Counted from the stretch's first letter, positions 1 to 9,515 are shown. The stretch: DNA of 64,000 bases from Amycolatopsis sp. CA-128772 (GCF_002904295.1 NZ_PPHG01000092.1:44815-108814); one strand, 5' to 3'. Notes: a model not told the origin generated them from the sequence alone. A program made the numbers and translations.

Positions 1-617
1 AAGTCACCCGAAGGCGCGCCCCAGCCGGAAGCCTCGCCGCCGCGGTTCTCCGCGATCGCCCTCCGGCGCGCGTTCTCCGTCCGGACCCGCTCCGCCTCCG
101 CCTGGATGTACTCCTCGTCGTACCGCTGGAACACCCGGGCCGGGTTGCCCGCCACCAGTGTCCTGGGCGGGACGTCCTTCGCCACCACCGAGTTCGGCTG
201 GACCGTGGCGAAGTCGCCGATCGTCACGCCGGCCATGATCACCACCAGGCCGCCGATGAAGCAGCCCTTGCCGATCTTGACCGGCTTGCGCTCGATCAGG
301 TCGCTGCCCGAATGGTTCTGCAGCGTCATGTTCGCGAGCCAGCTCGAGTGCGTGAAGATCAGCGTGTTCAACCCGATGCTGGTGTGCTCGCCGATCTCCA
401 GGCCGCCGCTCGCGTCCAGGGCCGCTCCTTCGCCCACCCAGCAGTGGTCGCCCATCCTCAGGTTTTCCGGGCTGATGATCTTCACGCGTTCGCGCACGCG
501 GCACGTCGACGGCAAGCCGTAAAAAGCAGCTCGCTCGGCGTCGTTCATGTACTGCGAGACGAGCTCGGTCAGGATCTGCGGACGCAGCCGGTGGCTGCGC
601 TCGTCATCGAAGAACAT
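1..617 (-). CDS. LbH (hexapeptide-repeat) acyltransferase, partial (3' end outside window)
   Basis: Only the first 205 codons are present; the frame is still open at base 1. The product reads as a left-handed beta-helix O- or N-acyltransferase of the WcaF/NodL type, which moves an acetyl or other acyl group from CoA to a sugar. After a short helical N-terminus, imperfect hexapeptide rungs run over roughly residues 50-150 (for example IGEHTSIGLN and IGKGCFIGG) and end in the family signature VVAKDVPPRTLVAGNPARV. The ATG at 617 overlaps the end of the upstream glycosyltransferase by 14 bases, so this is the fourth gene of a packed minus-strand sugar operon. The substrate cannot be read from sequence. 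Confidence 0.85.
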   Translation of the reverse strand, partial: MFFDDERSHRLRPQILTELVSQYMNDAERAAFYGLPSTCRVRERVKIISPENLRMGDHCWVGEGAALDASGGLEIGEHTSIGLNTLIFTHSSWLANMTLQNHSGSDLIERKPVKIGKGCFIGGLVVIMAGVTIGDFATVQPNSVVAKDVPPRTLVAGNPARVFQRYDEEYIQAEAERVRTENARRRAIAENRGGEASGWGAPSGD

Positions 618-1836
618 CGGCTTCCGACACCAGCTTCTCAAAAGTACGGAGGTGCTCCTCCGCGACGACGTCGAGGCCGAAGTTCGACCGCACCAGCTCG
701 CTCTCGCGCTGGGCGATCAGCGCCCGCCGCGACGGGTCGTCGAGCAGCTCGATCACCGTGCGGGCCACGGCTTCCGCGTCGTCCGGGCGCACCAGCAGCA
801 CGTTCTCGCCGTTGCGCAGCTCGATGCCGGGGTAGTTGTCCTCGGTGACCGACGCGATCGTCGCCGTGCCGGAGAGCATCGCCTCCAGGGACGCCGTTCC
901 GCAGCCGCCGTTGAGGTCGTGCGTGACGATGTCCGCCGCCGCGAAGTACGCCGGGACGTCCTCCTTCGGCACCGCGCCCGTCACGATCAGCGCGTCCGAC
1001 ACCCCCAGTTCCGCCGCCCGCTTCAGGAACGCGTCGTGGTACACGCGGCCGACGACGACCACCCGGACCCCGGGGTGCTTGTCCAAAATGGACGGCAGGG
1101 CCTCGATCAGCGGCAGCCGGTTGCGCAGCGGGATGACGTGGCCGAGGGACACGATCAGCGGGGCGTCGCCGATTTCGTGCTCCGCGCGGACGTCCTTCGT
1201 CACCGGCTTCGCGAAGTGACCGGTGTCGACGGCGATCGGGAAGTACTCCGAATTCGCGTCGCTGGTGCCGTAACGGTCGACGCAGTAGTCGACGCCCAGC
1301 TTGTCCAAAATGACGTACTTCGGCTTGAGGTACGCCAGGATCGGCCGCACGAGCACCGCGTCGAGCAGCCGGAACACGCCGCCGTACAGCTTGTTGTCGC
1401 TGATCAGCAGGGTGTGGATGGTCAGCAGCGCCGGCACGCCGTGGCGCCGAGCCCAGATGCCGGCCAGCCACGACAGGTCGAAGAACTGGCCGTGCAGGTG
1501 GATCGCGTCCGGCTTGAACTCGTCGAGCAGCTTCCACAGCCGCCGCCAGTTGCCCGGCCGCAGCGACGCGAAGCTCATGTCGAAGTCGATCGACAGGCCG
1601 ATCTGCGGCATCTTCACCGCGGGGAGGCGCACGACGCGGTAGCCGTCGCGCTCCTCCTCCGCCGGGGCCTGCTCGTACGCCGCCGTGACCGCGAGAACCT
1701 CGTGCCCGGCCGCGGCGAACTGCGCCGCCAGCGAGGCCGCCATGTGCGCGCTGCCGCCCACCCGCGGCGGGAAGAAGTTGTTCACCACCGCGATGCGCAT
1801 CGCACGCCCCGAGGCCGGCCCCGCCGACGCACTCAC
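604..1836 (-). CDS. GT4-type glycosyltransferase (GT-B fold)
   Basis: A 410-residue retaining glycosyltransferase. It probably transfers a nucleotide-activated sugar to a lipid-linked or natural-product acceptor in the cytoplasm. The N-terminal Rossmann half begins MRIAVVNNFFPPRVGGSA with the Gly-rich acceptor loop. The C-terminal half has VVVVGRVYHD and the donor-binding E-x7-E region GTASLEAMLSGTATIAS. The start is taken as GTG 1836, because GTG overlaps the TGA of the upstream epimerase (GTGA), which suggests translational coupling; an ATG 12 codons later (MRIAVV) is the alternative. It lies between an epimerase and an acyltransferase, so it is probably part of one glycan or glycoside pathway. 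Acceptor and donor are unknown. Confidence 0.88.
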   Translation of the reverse strand: MSASAGPASGRAMRIAVVNNFFPPRVGGSAHMAASLAAQFAAAGHEVLAVTAAYEQAPAEEERDGYRVVRLPAVKMPQIGLSIDFDMSFASLRPGNWRRLWKLLDEFKPDAIHLHGQFFDLSWLAGIWARRHGVPALLTIHTLLISDNKLYGGVFRLLDAVLVRPILAYLKPKYVILDKLGVDYCVDRYGTSDANSEYFPIAVDTGHFAKPVTKDVRAEHEIGDAPLIVSLGHVIPLRNRLPLIEALPSILDKHPGVRVVVVGRVYHDAFLKRAAELGVSDALIVTGAVPKEDVPAYFAAADIVTHDLNGGCGTASLEAMLSGTATIASVTEDNYPGIELRNGENVLLVRPDDAEAVARTVIELLDDPSRRALIAQRESELVRSNFGLDVVAEEHLRTFEKLVSEADVLR

Positions 1837-2762
1837 TCCGTTTCCTTGACCAGATCCCGCATGCCGTCCTCGACGGTGATCCGCGGCTCCCAGCCCAGCA
1901 CGTCACGCGCCCGGCTGATGTCGGCCGCGCGCCGCGAAACCAGCACGTCACGCTCGTTGAACAGCGGCTCGACGTCGACGCCGACCGCCTCGATGAGGAT
2001 CTTGGCCAGCGCCGCGATCGACGTGTCGATGCCGGTGCCGATGTTGATCGGCACGTTCGCCTTCTCCGACTCCAGCGCCGCGACGACGGCGTGCGCCAGG
2101 TCGGTGACGTGCACGAAGTCCATCGACTGGTCGCCGCGGCCGTCGATGATCGGCGGCTGGCCGGCGCGCAGGCGCTGGATGAAGTGGTTGATCACCGAGG
2201 TGTAGTACGCCTCGATCTTCTGGCCCGGGCCGTACACGTTGAAGAACCGCAACGCGTTCCAGGACAGGCCCTTCTGCCGCTCGTAGAAGCCGAGCAGGTC
2301 CTCGCCGGCGCGCTTCGAGATGCAGTACGGCGTCAGCGGGCGCAGCTCGTCGTCCTCGTGCATCGGCAGCCGCTTCGGGTCGCCGTAGACCGACGCCGTC
2401 GAGGCGAACACCAGCCGCTCGACGCCCTCGTCGGCGGCCGCGGCGAACACGTTGTGGTTGCCGATCATGTTGATGTCGATCGACTCGTGCGGGTCGGCGA
2501 TCGACTTGTTGATCGACACCGTCGCGAAGTGGATGACGTGCGTGCAGCCGCGCATCGCCTCGCGCACCGCGCCGCCGTACCGGACGTCCTTCTCGACCAG
2601 CTCGACCTTGCCGGTCGCCACGAACTCGTTGACGCGCGCGCGGTCGCCGCGGGTCATGTTGTCGAAGATCCGGACCGTGTAGCCGCCCTCGATGAGGAGC
2701 GGGATCACGTGCGCGGCGATGAACCCGCCACCCCCGGTGAAGAGCACCTTCTTGTCGGACAC
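1833..2762 (-). CDS. NAD-dependent nucleotide-sugar epimerase/dehydratase (extended SDR)
   Basis: A 309-residue extended short-chain dehydrogenase of the UDP-glucose 4-epimerase/dTDP-sugar type. The N-terminal NAD site is FTGGGGFIA (residues 8-15), the catalytic Ser region is FASTASVYGD, and the YxxxK pair is in YCISK, followed by the family's NVYGPGQ. The GTG start at 2762 is preferred because GGAG sits just upstream and the NAD motif follows at once; in-frame sequence further upstream does not look like protein. It lies 23 bases after the aminotransferase gene and overlaps the glycosyltransferase start. It could epimerise, dehydrate or simply supply a sugar to the neighbouring transferase; which one is not determined. 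Confidence 0.88.
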   Translation of the reverse strand: MSDKKVLFTGGGGFIAAHVIPLLIEGGYTVRIFDNMTRGDRARVNEFVATGKVELVEKDVRYGGAVREAMRGCTHVIHFATVSINKSIADPHESIDINMIGNHNVFAAAADEGVERLVFASTASVYGDPKRLPMHEDDELRPLTPYCISKRAGEDLLGFYERQKGLSWNALRFFNVYGPGQKIEAYYTSVINHFIQRLRAGQPPIIDGRGDQSMDFVHVTDLAHAVVAALESEKANVPINIGTGIDTSIAALAKILIEAVGVDVEPLFNERDVLVSRRAADISRARDVLGWEPRITVEDGMRDLVKETE

Positions 2763-2785
2763 CAATTTCTCCTCGGTCGGCGGCT

Positions 2786-3919
2786 TCAGGACAGGGACTG
2801 CACGGCTTCGCGCACGACCTCGCCGACGCGGGTGACTTCCGCGTCGGTGAGGTTGGCGTGCATCGGGATGGCGAGCTGACGCGCGAACGCGTCGGCCGAG
2901 ACGGGCAGCGGGGCCTGAGGCCCGTAGATCGGCTGCAGGTGCGAGGCGTAGGTGCCGAAGTTGCACTGGACGCCCTGGGAGCGGATCCGCAGGGCGAGCG
3001 TGTCGCGGCTGACCTCGGGCGCCACCGTGAGCAGGTACGCCTGCCACGGGTGCTCGCGGTCGGGCAGCTCCACCGGGATCGTCAACGCCTCGACGTCGGC
3101 GAACGCCTCGTGGTAGCGCTTGGCGATCGAGCGGCGGGCGGCGAGGAGGTCCGGGAGGCGGTCGAGCTGGACGTTCATGATCGCGGCCTGGACGTCCGAC
3201 ATGCGGAAGTTGTAGCCGAGCTCGTGGAACTCCGGGATGGGCAGCGTGTCCGAGCCTTCGCGGCTGATCGCCGGCTCGATGCCGTAGGTGTGCAGCTTGC
3301 GGGCGTGCGCGATGAGGTCCTCGCGGTCGGAGACCAGCGCGCCGCCCTCGCCCGCGGTGATGCCCTTGCGGCCGTGGAAGGAGAACGCGGCGAGGTCGGC
3401 GAGGCTGCCGGCCGGGCGCGTCTTGTACGTCGCGCCGGCGGCGCAGGCGGCGTCCTCGAACAGCCAGAGACCGTGCTTGTCGGCGATCGCGCGGTATTCG
3501 TCGAAGTCACCGGGCTGGCCGGCGACGTCGACGGCGAGGATGCCGACCGTCCGCGGGGTGACCAGCGCTTCGACGTGCACCGGGTCCGCGCTGAAGACGT
3601 CCGGGCGGATGTCGGCGAACACCGGCTTCGCGCCCGCCTGCACGACCGCGTGGCCGGTGGCGGGGAACGTGTAGTCGCCGACGATCACCTCGTCGCCCGG
3701 CCGGACGCCGAGGACCTTGAGCCCGAGGAAGAGGGCCGAGCCGCAGTTCGCCGTCGTCAACGCGTGCGCTGTACCGGTGACCTGGGCGAACCGTTCTTCG
3801 AAGCGCCGGCACGCCGGTCCGGCACCGGCCAGCCAGCCGGAGCGGAAGACCTCCGCGACGGCAGCGAGTTCCTCTTCACCGACGGTCGGCTGACCGAGGG
3901 CGATGCTGTCTGACGACAT
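2786..3919 (-). CDS. DegT/DnrJ/EryC1/StrS-family sugar aminotransferase
   Basis: A PLP-dependent aminotransferase of 377 residues that puts an amino group on a keto-sugar nucleotide. Typical features are the PLP phosphate-binding Asn-Cys-Gly-Ser region near residue 55, FEDAACAAGA around the pyridine-binding Asp, and the Schiff-base Lys185 in SFHGRKGITAGEGG. The ATG at 3919 has a strong upstream GGGAGAGG. It is the first gene of the minus-strand set aminotransferase, epimerase, glycosyltransferase, acyltransferase, a combination that makes and attaches an acylated amino sugar. The 126-base gap to the divergent regulator at 4046 should hold its promoter. Confidence 0.9.
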   Translation of the reverse strand: MSSDSIALGQPTVGEEELAAVAEVFRSGWLAGAGPACRRFEERFAQVTGTAHALTTANCGSALFLGLKVLGVRPGDEVIVGDYTFPATGHAVVQAGAKPVFADIRPDVFSADPVHVEALVTPRTVGILAVDVAGQPGDFDEYRAIADKHGLWLFEDAACAAGATYKTRPAGSLADLAAFSFHGRKGITAGEGGALVSDREDLIAHARKLHTYGIEPAISREGSDTLPIPEFHELGYNFRMSDVQAAIMNVQLDRLPDLLAARRSIAKRYHEAFADVEALTIPVELPDREHPWQAYLLTVAPEVSRDTLALRIRSQGVQCNFGTYASHLQPIYGPQAPLPVSADAFARQLAIPMHANLTDAEVTRVGEVVREAVQSLS

Positions 3920-4045
3920 ACCTCTCCCATTGCGTGGGGACCCGGCGAAGTGTATAGACGCACGCTCAGCTGATTCACAGCCCCACGCCCAAGTCCCCTT
4001 CGGAGGGACGCCCGCCGCCGGTCGGAGACGCCCTACGCTGGGCGC

Positions 4046-7000
4046 ATGCGATTCGGGGTGCTGGGGGCCGTCGCCGCGTGGCGCCCGGACGGCACGCAGG
4101 TGGCGGTGGGCGGCCCGCGGTCGCGGATGCTGCTGGCGCTGCTCGCACTGGAGGCCGGCCGGTTCGTCCCCGCCGAGCGGCTGATCGACGGCATGTACGG
4201 CGAACACCCGCCGGACGGCGCGGCCAACGCCCTCCAGTCGCAGGTGTCACGGCTGCGGACGGCGCTCAAGGAGCTTGCCCCGGTCGAGTTCACCGCGGCC
4301 GGGTACCGGCTGGCCGTCGCACCGGACGAAGTGGACGTTCACTGCTTCGAACGTCTCGCGCGCGAAGGCCGCGCCCTGCTGAAGAACGGCGAACACGCGC
4401 GAGCCGCGGCGGTGCTGGGCGAGGCGCTGGCGTTGTGGCGCGGGCCCGCGTTCAGCGACCTGGCGGACGCGCCGTTCGCCGCCGCGCAGACCGCGCGGCT
4501 GGACGAGCTGCGGGCGGACGCGGCCGACGACCACGTCGAGGCCCGGCTGCCGCTGGGCCAGGCCGAGGACCTGCTCGCCGGCCTGCGGGAGACCGTCGCC
4601 GCGCACCCGCTGCGGGAACGGCCGCGCGCGCAGCTGGTGCGCGCGCTGGCCACCGCCGGACGGCCCGCCGACGCCCTCGCCGCGTTCGAGGGCGCCCGCC
4701 GCACGCTGGCCGACGAGCTCGGCGCCGACCCCGGCCCCGAACTCGCCGAAGCCCACCTCGCGGTGCTTCGCGGCGAAACCGAGAAGCCGGTGCTGCCGGC
4801 GTTGCCCGCCCAGCTGACCAGCTTCGTCGGCCGTGGCGACGAACTGCGGCAGGTCGCCGGGCTGCTGGACCGCAGCCGGCTCGTCACGTTGACCGGGCCG
4901 GGTGGCACCGGCAAGACCCGGCTGGCCGTCGAGGTGGCCGCGGCCCAGGCCGGCCCGGTGGCGTTCGCCGAACTCGCCCCGCACGACGGCACCGGCGTCG
5001 CCCAAGGGGTGCTGAGCGCGCTCGGCCTGCGCGAGAGCTCGCGCGGCGGCCCGCAGGACCCGGCGGAACGGCTGATCGCGGCCCTGCGGGAACGCTCCAC
5101 GCTGCTGGTGCTCGACAACTGCGAGCACGTCGTCGACGTCGCGGCCCGGCTGGTCGCGCGGCTGCTCGCCGGGTGCCCCGGACTGCGGGTGCTGGCCACC
5201 AGCCGCGAGCCGCTCGGGATCACCGGCGAGCAGCTGGCGCCGGTGCCGCGGCTGGCCGTCCCGCCGCCCGGGACGCCGGCCGCGCGGGCCCGGGAGTTCG
5301 CCGCTGTCCGGCTGTTCGCCGACCGCGCGGCCGCGAGCGACCCGGCGTTCGTCGTCGACGACACCACGATCGGCGACGTCCAGCACATCTGCGCCGCCCT
5401 GGACGGCCTCCCGCTGGCCCTGGAGCTGGCCGCGGCCCGCGTCCGGGCCCTGGCGCCCGGCGAGATCGCCGCGCGGCTCGACGACCGGTTCCGGCTGCTG
5501 GCGCGCGGCAGCCGGACGGCCGAGGCGCGGCACCGCTCGCTGCGCGGCGTCGTCGAGTGGAGCTGGAACCTGCTGACCGATGCGGAACGCGAGCTCGCGC
5601 GCCGGCTGACGGTGTTCGCGGGTGGCGCGACCGCCGCGGCCGCCGCCGAGGTCTGCGGCGCGGACGTCGACCTGCTGCCGGAGCTCGCCGACAAGAGCCT
5701 GGTGGAGGCCGTCGGCGGGCGGTTCCGGATGCTGGAGACGATCCGCGCGTTCGGCGGCGAGAAGCTGGCCGAAGCGGGCGAGGCCGAGGCGGTCCACCGC
5801 GCGCACGCCGAGTACTTCCTGCGCTTCGCCGGGGAAGCCGACCCGATGCTGCGGACCGCGGACCAGCTCACCTGGCTCGCGCGGCTCGACGCCGACTACG
5901 ACAACATCCTGGCCGCCCTGCGCTGGGCGACCGGACACGACGTCGCGCTCGCCCTGCGGCTCGTCCCGCTGCTGGCGATGTACTGGTGGATGCGCGGACG
6001 GCGGTTCGAGGGCGCCGGGCTGTCGCGGGCCGTGGTCGCGCGGTGCTCGCCGGAGCTGCGCGAGGAGTACGTCGAAGAGTTCCTGGTGTGCGTGCTCGGC
6101 GCGCTGGCCGGGCCGCCGCACGAGTCGCTGGAGCAGTACCTGCCGCTGGTCCGGCGGTATGCGACGGACGGTTCGTGGGCGCCGCGGAGCCCGATGCTGG
6201 TGATGCTGCTGGGTGTCGTGGCCGGGCCACCGGGCCACGACGACGAGCTGCTCGGCCGCGGGGAGAGCCTGCTGGCCACTGGCGACGCCTGGAGCTGGGC
6301 GCTGCTGCCGATGGGCATGGGACTGCGTTCGATGATGTCGGGTGACCTGGCCGGGGCCGAGGAGGGGCTGCGCGAGGGCGCGGCGCAGTTCCGGGCCCTC
6401 GGCGAGCGCTGGGGCCTGTCGATGGCCCTGGACCACCTGTCGCAGCTGCTGACCTGGCGCGGCGAGCACGAGGCCGCGCTGCCGATGATGGACGAGGCCC
6501 TCGGCCTGATGCACGAGATCGGCGCGACCGACGACGCCGCGGATCTGATCTGCCGCCGGGCCTGGACGCGGCTGCTGTCGGGCGACCGGGCCGGCGCCCG
6601 CGCGGACTACGAGCTGGCGGCGGCGACGGCCCGCCGCTCGGGCATGCCGGAGTCCCGCGCCACGGCGTACCTCGGGCTGGCGAACCTGTCGCGGTTTTCC
6701 GGCGACCTGACGGCGGCCCGGGAGCTGTGCGAGCGCGCGCTGGCGGAGTGCGCGGGCGGCTCGTTCGCCGCGGAGACGGTCCGCGCCGCGGCGATGATCT
6801 CGCTCGGCTGGCTGGAACTGGCGGAAGGCCGTCCGGCGGCGGCCGCCGCGTTGCACCGCGAGGCGTTGCTGGTGGGACGGCGGCGCAACGCGGGTGACGT
6901 CATGGCGTTCGCGCTGGAGGGCCTGGCGGGCGTGGCCGGCCCGGAGCAGGCGGCGGTGCTGCTGGGCGCGGCAGCCGCGGTCCGGGGCACGGCGATCGGC

Positions 7001-7147
7001 GGCGACCCGGACGTGTCCGCCGTCCGGGCGCGGCTGGTCGAATCGCTCGGCGTCGGCGGGTTCGAGCGGGCCTACCGGACGGGCCTGGGGATGAGCGCGC
7101 AGAAGGCCCTGGAGCACTCGATCGGGGGAGAGGTGTCCACAACTTAG
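4046..7147 (+). CDS. BTAD/NB-ARC (AfsR/SARP-like) transcriptional regulator with TPR-like C-terminus
   Basis: A 1033-residue multidomain regulator. Residues 1-95 form an OmpR-like winged helix (RSRMLLALLALEAGRFVPAE, then NALQSQVSRLR). Residues 96-245 are the bacterial transcriptional activator domain. An ATPase follows, with Walker A GPGGTGKT near residue 287 and Walker B-like LLVLDNCEHVVD. The last 400 residues are helical repeats of TPR character. AfsR/LuxR-type members activate secondary metabolism or stress genes after nucleotide-dependent assembly. It is transcribed divergently from the sugar operon, 126 bases away, so that operon is a plausible target. It ends before a strong palindrome/hairpin cluster at 7173-7233. 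Confidence 0.85.
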   Translation: MRFGVLGAVAAWRPDGTQVAVGGPRSRMLLALLALEAGRFVPAERLIDGMYGEHPPDGAANALQSQVSRLRTALKELAPVEFTAAGYRLAVAPDEVDVHCFERLAREGRALLKNGEHARAAAVLGEALALWRGPAFSDLADAPFAAAQTARLDELRADAADDHVEARLPLGQAEDLLAGLRETVAAHPLRERPRAQLVRALATAGRPADALAAFEGARRTLADELGADPGPELAEAHLAVLRGETEKPVLPALPAQLTSFVGRGDELRQVAGLLDRSRLVTLTGPGGTGKTRLAVEVAAAQAGPVAFAELAPHDGTGVAQGVLSALGLRESSRGGPQDPAERLIAALRERSTLLVLDNCEHVVDVAARLVARLLAGCPGLRVLATSREPLGITGEQLAPVPRLAVPPPGTPAARAREFAAVRLFADRAAASDPAFVVDDTTIGDVQHICAALDGLPLALELAAARVRALAPGEIAARLDDRFRLLARGSRTAEARHRSLRGVVEWSWNLLTDAERELARRLTVFAGGATAAAAAEVCGADVDLLPELADKSLVEAVGGRFRMLETIRAFGGEKLAEAGEAEAVHRAHAEYFLRFAGEADPMLRTADQLTWLARLDADYDNILAALRWATGHDVALALRLVPLLAMYWWMRGRRFEGAGLSRAVVARCSPELREEYVEEFLVCVLGALAGPPHESLEQYLPLVRRYATDGSWAPRSPMLVMLLGVVAGPPGHDDELLGRGESLLATGDAWSWALLPMGMGLRSMMSGDLAGAEEGLREGAAQFRALGERWGLSMALDHLSQLLTWRGEHEAALPMMDEALGLMHEIGATDDAADLICRRAWTRLLSGDRAGARADYELAAATARRSGMPESRATAYLGLANLSRFSGDLTAARELCERALAECAGGSFAAETVRAAAMISLGWLELAEGRPAAAAALHREALLVGRRRNAGDVMAFALEGLAGVAGPEQAAVLLGAAAAVRGTAIGGDPDVSAVRARLVESLGVGGFERAYRTGLGMSAQKALEHSIGGEVSTT

Positions 7148-7172
7148 GACACGTAGGCTGGGATCACCCGCC

Positions 7173-7233
7173 CCGCGGACGTCCGCGGCCGAGCTCAGGG
7201 GCCGGTTCCCGCAGATCAGCCCGCGAACCGGCC
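7173..7233 (+). terminator. Palindrome plus hairpin after the BTAD regulator
   Basis: Two dyads follow the stop codon at 7147. The first, 7173-7188, is a perfect 16-base palindrome (CCGCGGAC then GTCCGCGG). The second pairs GGCCGGTTC at 7200-7208 with GAACCGGCC at 7225-7233 across a 16-base loop. There is no T-tract, which is usual for high-GC actinobacteria. Together they probably end regulator transcription before the oxidase gene at 7263. Confidence 0.5.
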
Positions 7234-7262
7234 GCGGCCGCATACGCGTAGCCTGATCGACC

Positions 7263-8453
7263 GTGCGTAACGTGGTAGTCGTCGGGGGCGGGATCGTCGG
7301 TCTGGCCGTGGCCTGGGAGCTGACCAGGCGCGGGCTGGACGTCACCGTCCTGGAAAAGGAATCCCGCTGGGCGGCCCACCAGACCGGCCACAACTCGAAC
7401 GTCGTGCACGCCGGGCTCTACTACAAGCCCGGCTCCTTCAAGGCGCGGATGTCCGTGGCCGGCAACCGGTCCATCGTGGACTTCGCGCGCCAGTACGGCG
7501 TGCCCGTCGAGGTGTGCGGGAAGCTCGTCGTCGCCACCGACGAGCGCGAGATCCCCGCCCTGACCACCCTCGCCGAACGCGCCGAGGCCAACGGCGTCCC
7601 GGCGAAGCAGATCTCGGCCGCCGAGGCCCGCGAGTACGAACCCGAGGTCGCCTGCGTCGCCGCGCTGCGGGTCGAATCCACCGGGATCATCGACTTCCCC
7701 GCCGTCTGCCACACGCTCGTCCGGCTGCTCGACGAAGCCGGCGTCGACCTCCGGCTGAACTCCCCCGCGCTGGCCATCCGGGCCGGGGACACCGGCGGGG
7801 TCGAGGTCGCCACCGGCGACGACGTCGTCCAGGCGGACGCCCTGGTGAACTGCGCCGGCCTGCACTCCGACCGCGTCGCCCGGCTGGCCGGGCTGACGCC
7901 GTCGGCGAAGATCGTGCCGTTCCGCGGCGAGTACTACGAGCTCAAGCCGGACCGGCGGCACCTGGTCAAGGGCCTGATCTACCCGGTCCCGGACCCGACC
8001 CTGCCGTTCCTCGGCGTGCACCTCACGCGGATGCTCGACGGCAGCGTCCACGCCGGCCCGAACGCCGTGCTCGCGCTGCGCCGCGAGGGCTACCGCTGGC
8101 GCGACTTCTCCCCGAAGGACGTCGCCGAGGTCGCGGCCTTCCCCGGCGCCTGGCGGCTCGCGAAGAAGTACGCGTTCCCGACCGGCCTCGACGAGGTCCG
8201 CCGCTCCTTCTCGAAGAAGCGGTTCGCCGCCAGCCTCGCCCGGCTCGTCCCGGCGGTCACCGCGGACGACATCGTCCGCCACGGCTCCGGCGTACGCGCG
8301 CAGGCAATGCGCCGCGACGGCTCGCTCGTCGACGACTTCCTCATCGAGACCGCGCGCGACCAGGTGCACGTCCTCAACGCCCCGTCGCCGGCCGCGACGA
8401 GCGCGCTGGAGATCGCGCGTCACATCGCGGACCAGGTGTCCTCGGAGAGCTAG
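7263..8453 (+). CDS. lhgO: L-2-hydroxyglutarate oxidase
   Basis: A 396-residue FAD-dependent oxidase of the DAO/LhgO family that oxidises L-2-hydroxyglutarate to 2-oxoglutarate and passes electrons to oxygen or quinone. The dinucleotide motif VVGGGIVGLAVAWEL is at residues 5-19. The LhgO-specific stretch HNSNVVHAGLYYKPGS follows, then PFRGEYYEL and a C-terminal segment with NAPSPAATSALEIA. The GTG start at 7263 lets the FAD motif begin at residue 5, as in the family. Its TAG stop overlaps the stop of the convergent DUF3558 gene (8450-8453). It stands alone; no metabolic partner adjoins it. Confidence 0.9.
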   Translation: MRNVVVVGGGIVGLAVAWELTRRGLDVTVLEKESRWAAHQTGHNSNVVHAGLYYKPGSFKARMSVAGNRSIVDFARQYGVPVEVCGKLVVATDEREIPALTTLAERAEANGVPAKQISAAEAREYEPEVACVAALRVESTGIIDFPAVCHTLVRLLDEAGVDLRLNSPALAIRAGDTGGVEVATGDDVVQADALVNCAGLHSDRVARLAGLTPSAKIVPFRGEYYELKPDRRHLVKGLIYPVPDPTLPFLGVHLTRMLDGSVHAGPNAVLALRREGYRWRDFSPKDVAEVAAFPGAWRLAKKYAFPTGLDEVRRSFSKKRFAASLARLVPAVTADDIVRHGSGVRAQAMRRDGSLVDDFLIETARDQVHVLNAPSPAATSALEIARHIADQVSSES

Positions 8454-9451
8454 CCCGGCAGGTTCGCGGTGACCAGCCCCACGCCCTGCTTCACGACGTC
8501 GCAGGTCTTCGTGTCGTCGCCGATGAACCCGCTGACCACCTGCACCGACGACGTGTCCGTGATGGCCAGGGTCGCGCCGCAGGTGACCCGCAGGCCGCCC
8601 ATGTTCGGGAACAGGCCCCACTTCTTGCCGCCGACGTCGACGGTTTCGGTCGGGTCGACACCCTTCGCGCCCGGCCACTCGCCGACCGGCGTGCTCGGGC
8701 CGAACCAGACCTCGAACGCCTTCTGGCCGCCGTCGCCGTCGGTGTCGTCCCAGAGGCAGTAGGACGCGTTCGGCACCGTGGACGAGGTGTCCTTCTCGCC
8801 GTCGGGCGAGATGTTCTTCAGCTGGGCCACCTGGTCCGGCTTCAGCATCGCGCAGGGGTCCGCCGACAGCAGCGGGCCGCCCGGCTCCGGCTTGGCCGAG
8901 GTCGACGGCGTGACCGGCGGGGCGTCCTGCCCGCCCGGCAGGTGCGCCGCGACCTGCGGGATCGCCAGTTTCGCCTGCTCGCAGGACTTGTCCAGCTTGC
9001 TCGTCGAGACGCCGACGTAGGCGAACGACTTGGCGCCGAGCAGGGCGTAGAACGTGCAGTCGTCGGGCAGGATCGAGGCGTACTGCGTCCAGGTGAGCCC
9101 GCCGATCTGCTGCGGCCCGGACTTCTTGATGGCACCGGAGATGTACTCGTTGAAGTCCATGTCCGAGGCGACGCCGACGTTGAGGACGGCCGACGGCTCG
9201 ACGTCGTCCTTCGAGCTCCAGAGGCACATCGGCGGCTGCAGCCGCTCCTTGTTCTCCGGCACCGACCGCCCCGGCGTCCGGTAACCGAGCCCGTCGACCT
9301 GGGCTTCGTCGAGGAGCACGCAGGCGTCGACGGCCTTGACGATCGGGCCCTGGCCGGGCACCGGCGACGCCGTACCACCGACCGTGACCGCGCAGCCCGT
9401 CACCACGGTCACGGCCGCCAGCGCCGCCGCTGCCTGCCACTTCTTCCGCAT
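8450..9451 (-). CDS. DUF3558-family lipoprotein
   Basis: A 333-residue secreted lipoprotein. A basic N-terminus and hydrophobic stretch lead to the lipobox VVTGC, with the lipidated Cys near residue 20, so it should be tethered to the outer face of the membrane. Two similar halves follow, each with a CxxL...YCLW pattern (CVLLDEAQ then MCLWSS; CAMLKPDQ then YCLWDD), typical of duplicated DUF3558 domains with paired Cys. The role of the family is unknown; it is common in mycobacteria and Pseudonocardiaceae. ATG 9451 is the natural start before the signal peptide. It is convergent with lhgO, sharing the stop region. Confidence 0.88.
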   Translation of the reverse strand: MRKKWQAAAALAAVTVVTGCAVTVGGTASPVPGQGPIVKAVDACVLLDEAQVDGLGYRTPGRSVPENKERLQPPMCLWSSKDDVEPSAVLNVGVASDMDFNEYISGAIKKSGPQQIGGLTWTQYASILPDDCTFYALLGAKSFAYVGVSTSKLDKSCEQAKLAIPQVAAHLPGGQDAPPVTPSTSAKPEPGGPLLSADPCAMLKPDQVAQLKNISPDGEKDTSSTVPNASYCLWDDTDGDGGQKAFEVWFGPSTPVGEWPGAKGVDPTETVDVGGKKWGLFPNMGGLRVTCGATLAITDTSSVQVVSGFIGDDTKTCDVVKQGVGLVTANLPG

Positions 9452-9515
9452 GAGTCCTCCCGTTCGGCCCGGACACTACTGGGACGAACGGAGCAGCACC
9501 GCGGATCCACCCGAT

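Noticed and set aside
4..504. 166-codon minus-strand frame at the left edge
   Set aside because: It is a frame-shifted reading of the acyltransferase gene; the true frame (1-617) carries the hexapeptide repeats and is open at the edge.
4247..7393. 1048-codon open frame on the minus strand
   Set aside because: It is the antisense shadow of the BTAD regulator, rich in Arg, Gly, Gln and Pro with no domain, an effect of high GC in third codon positions.
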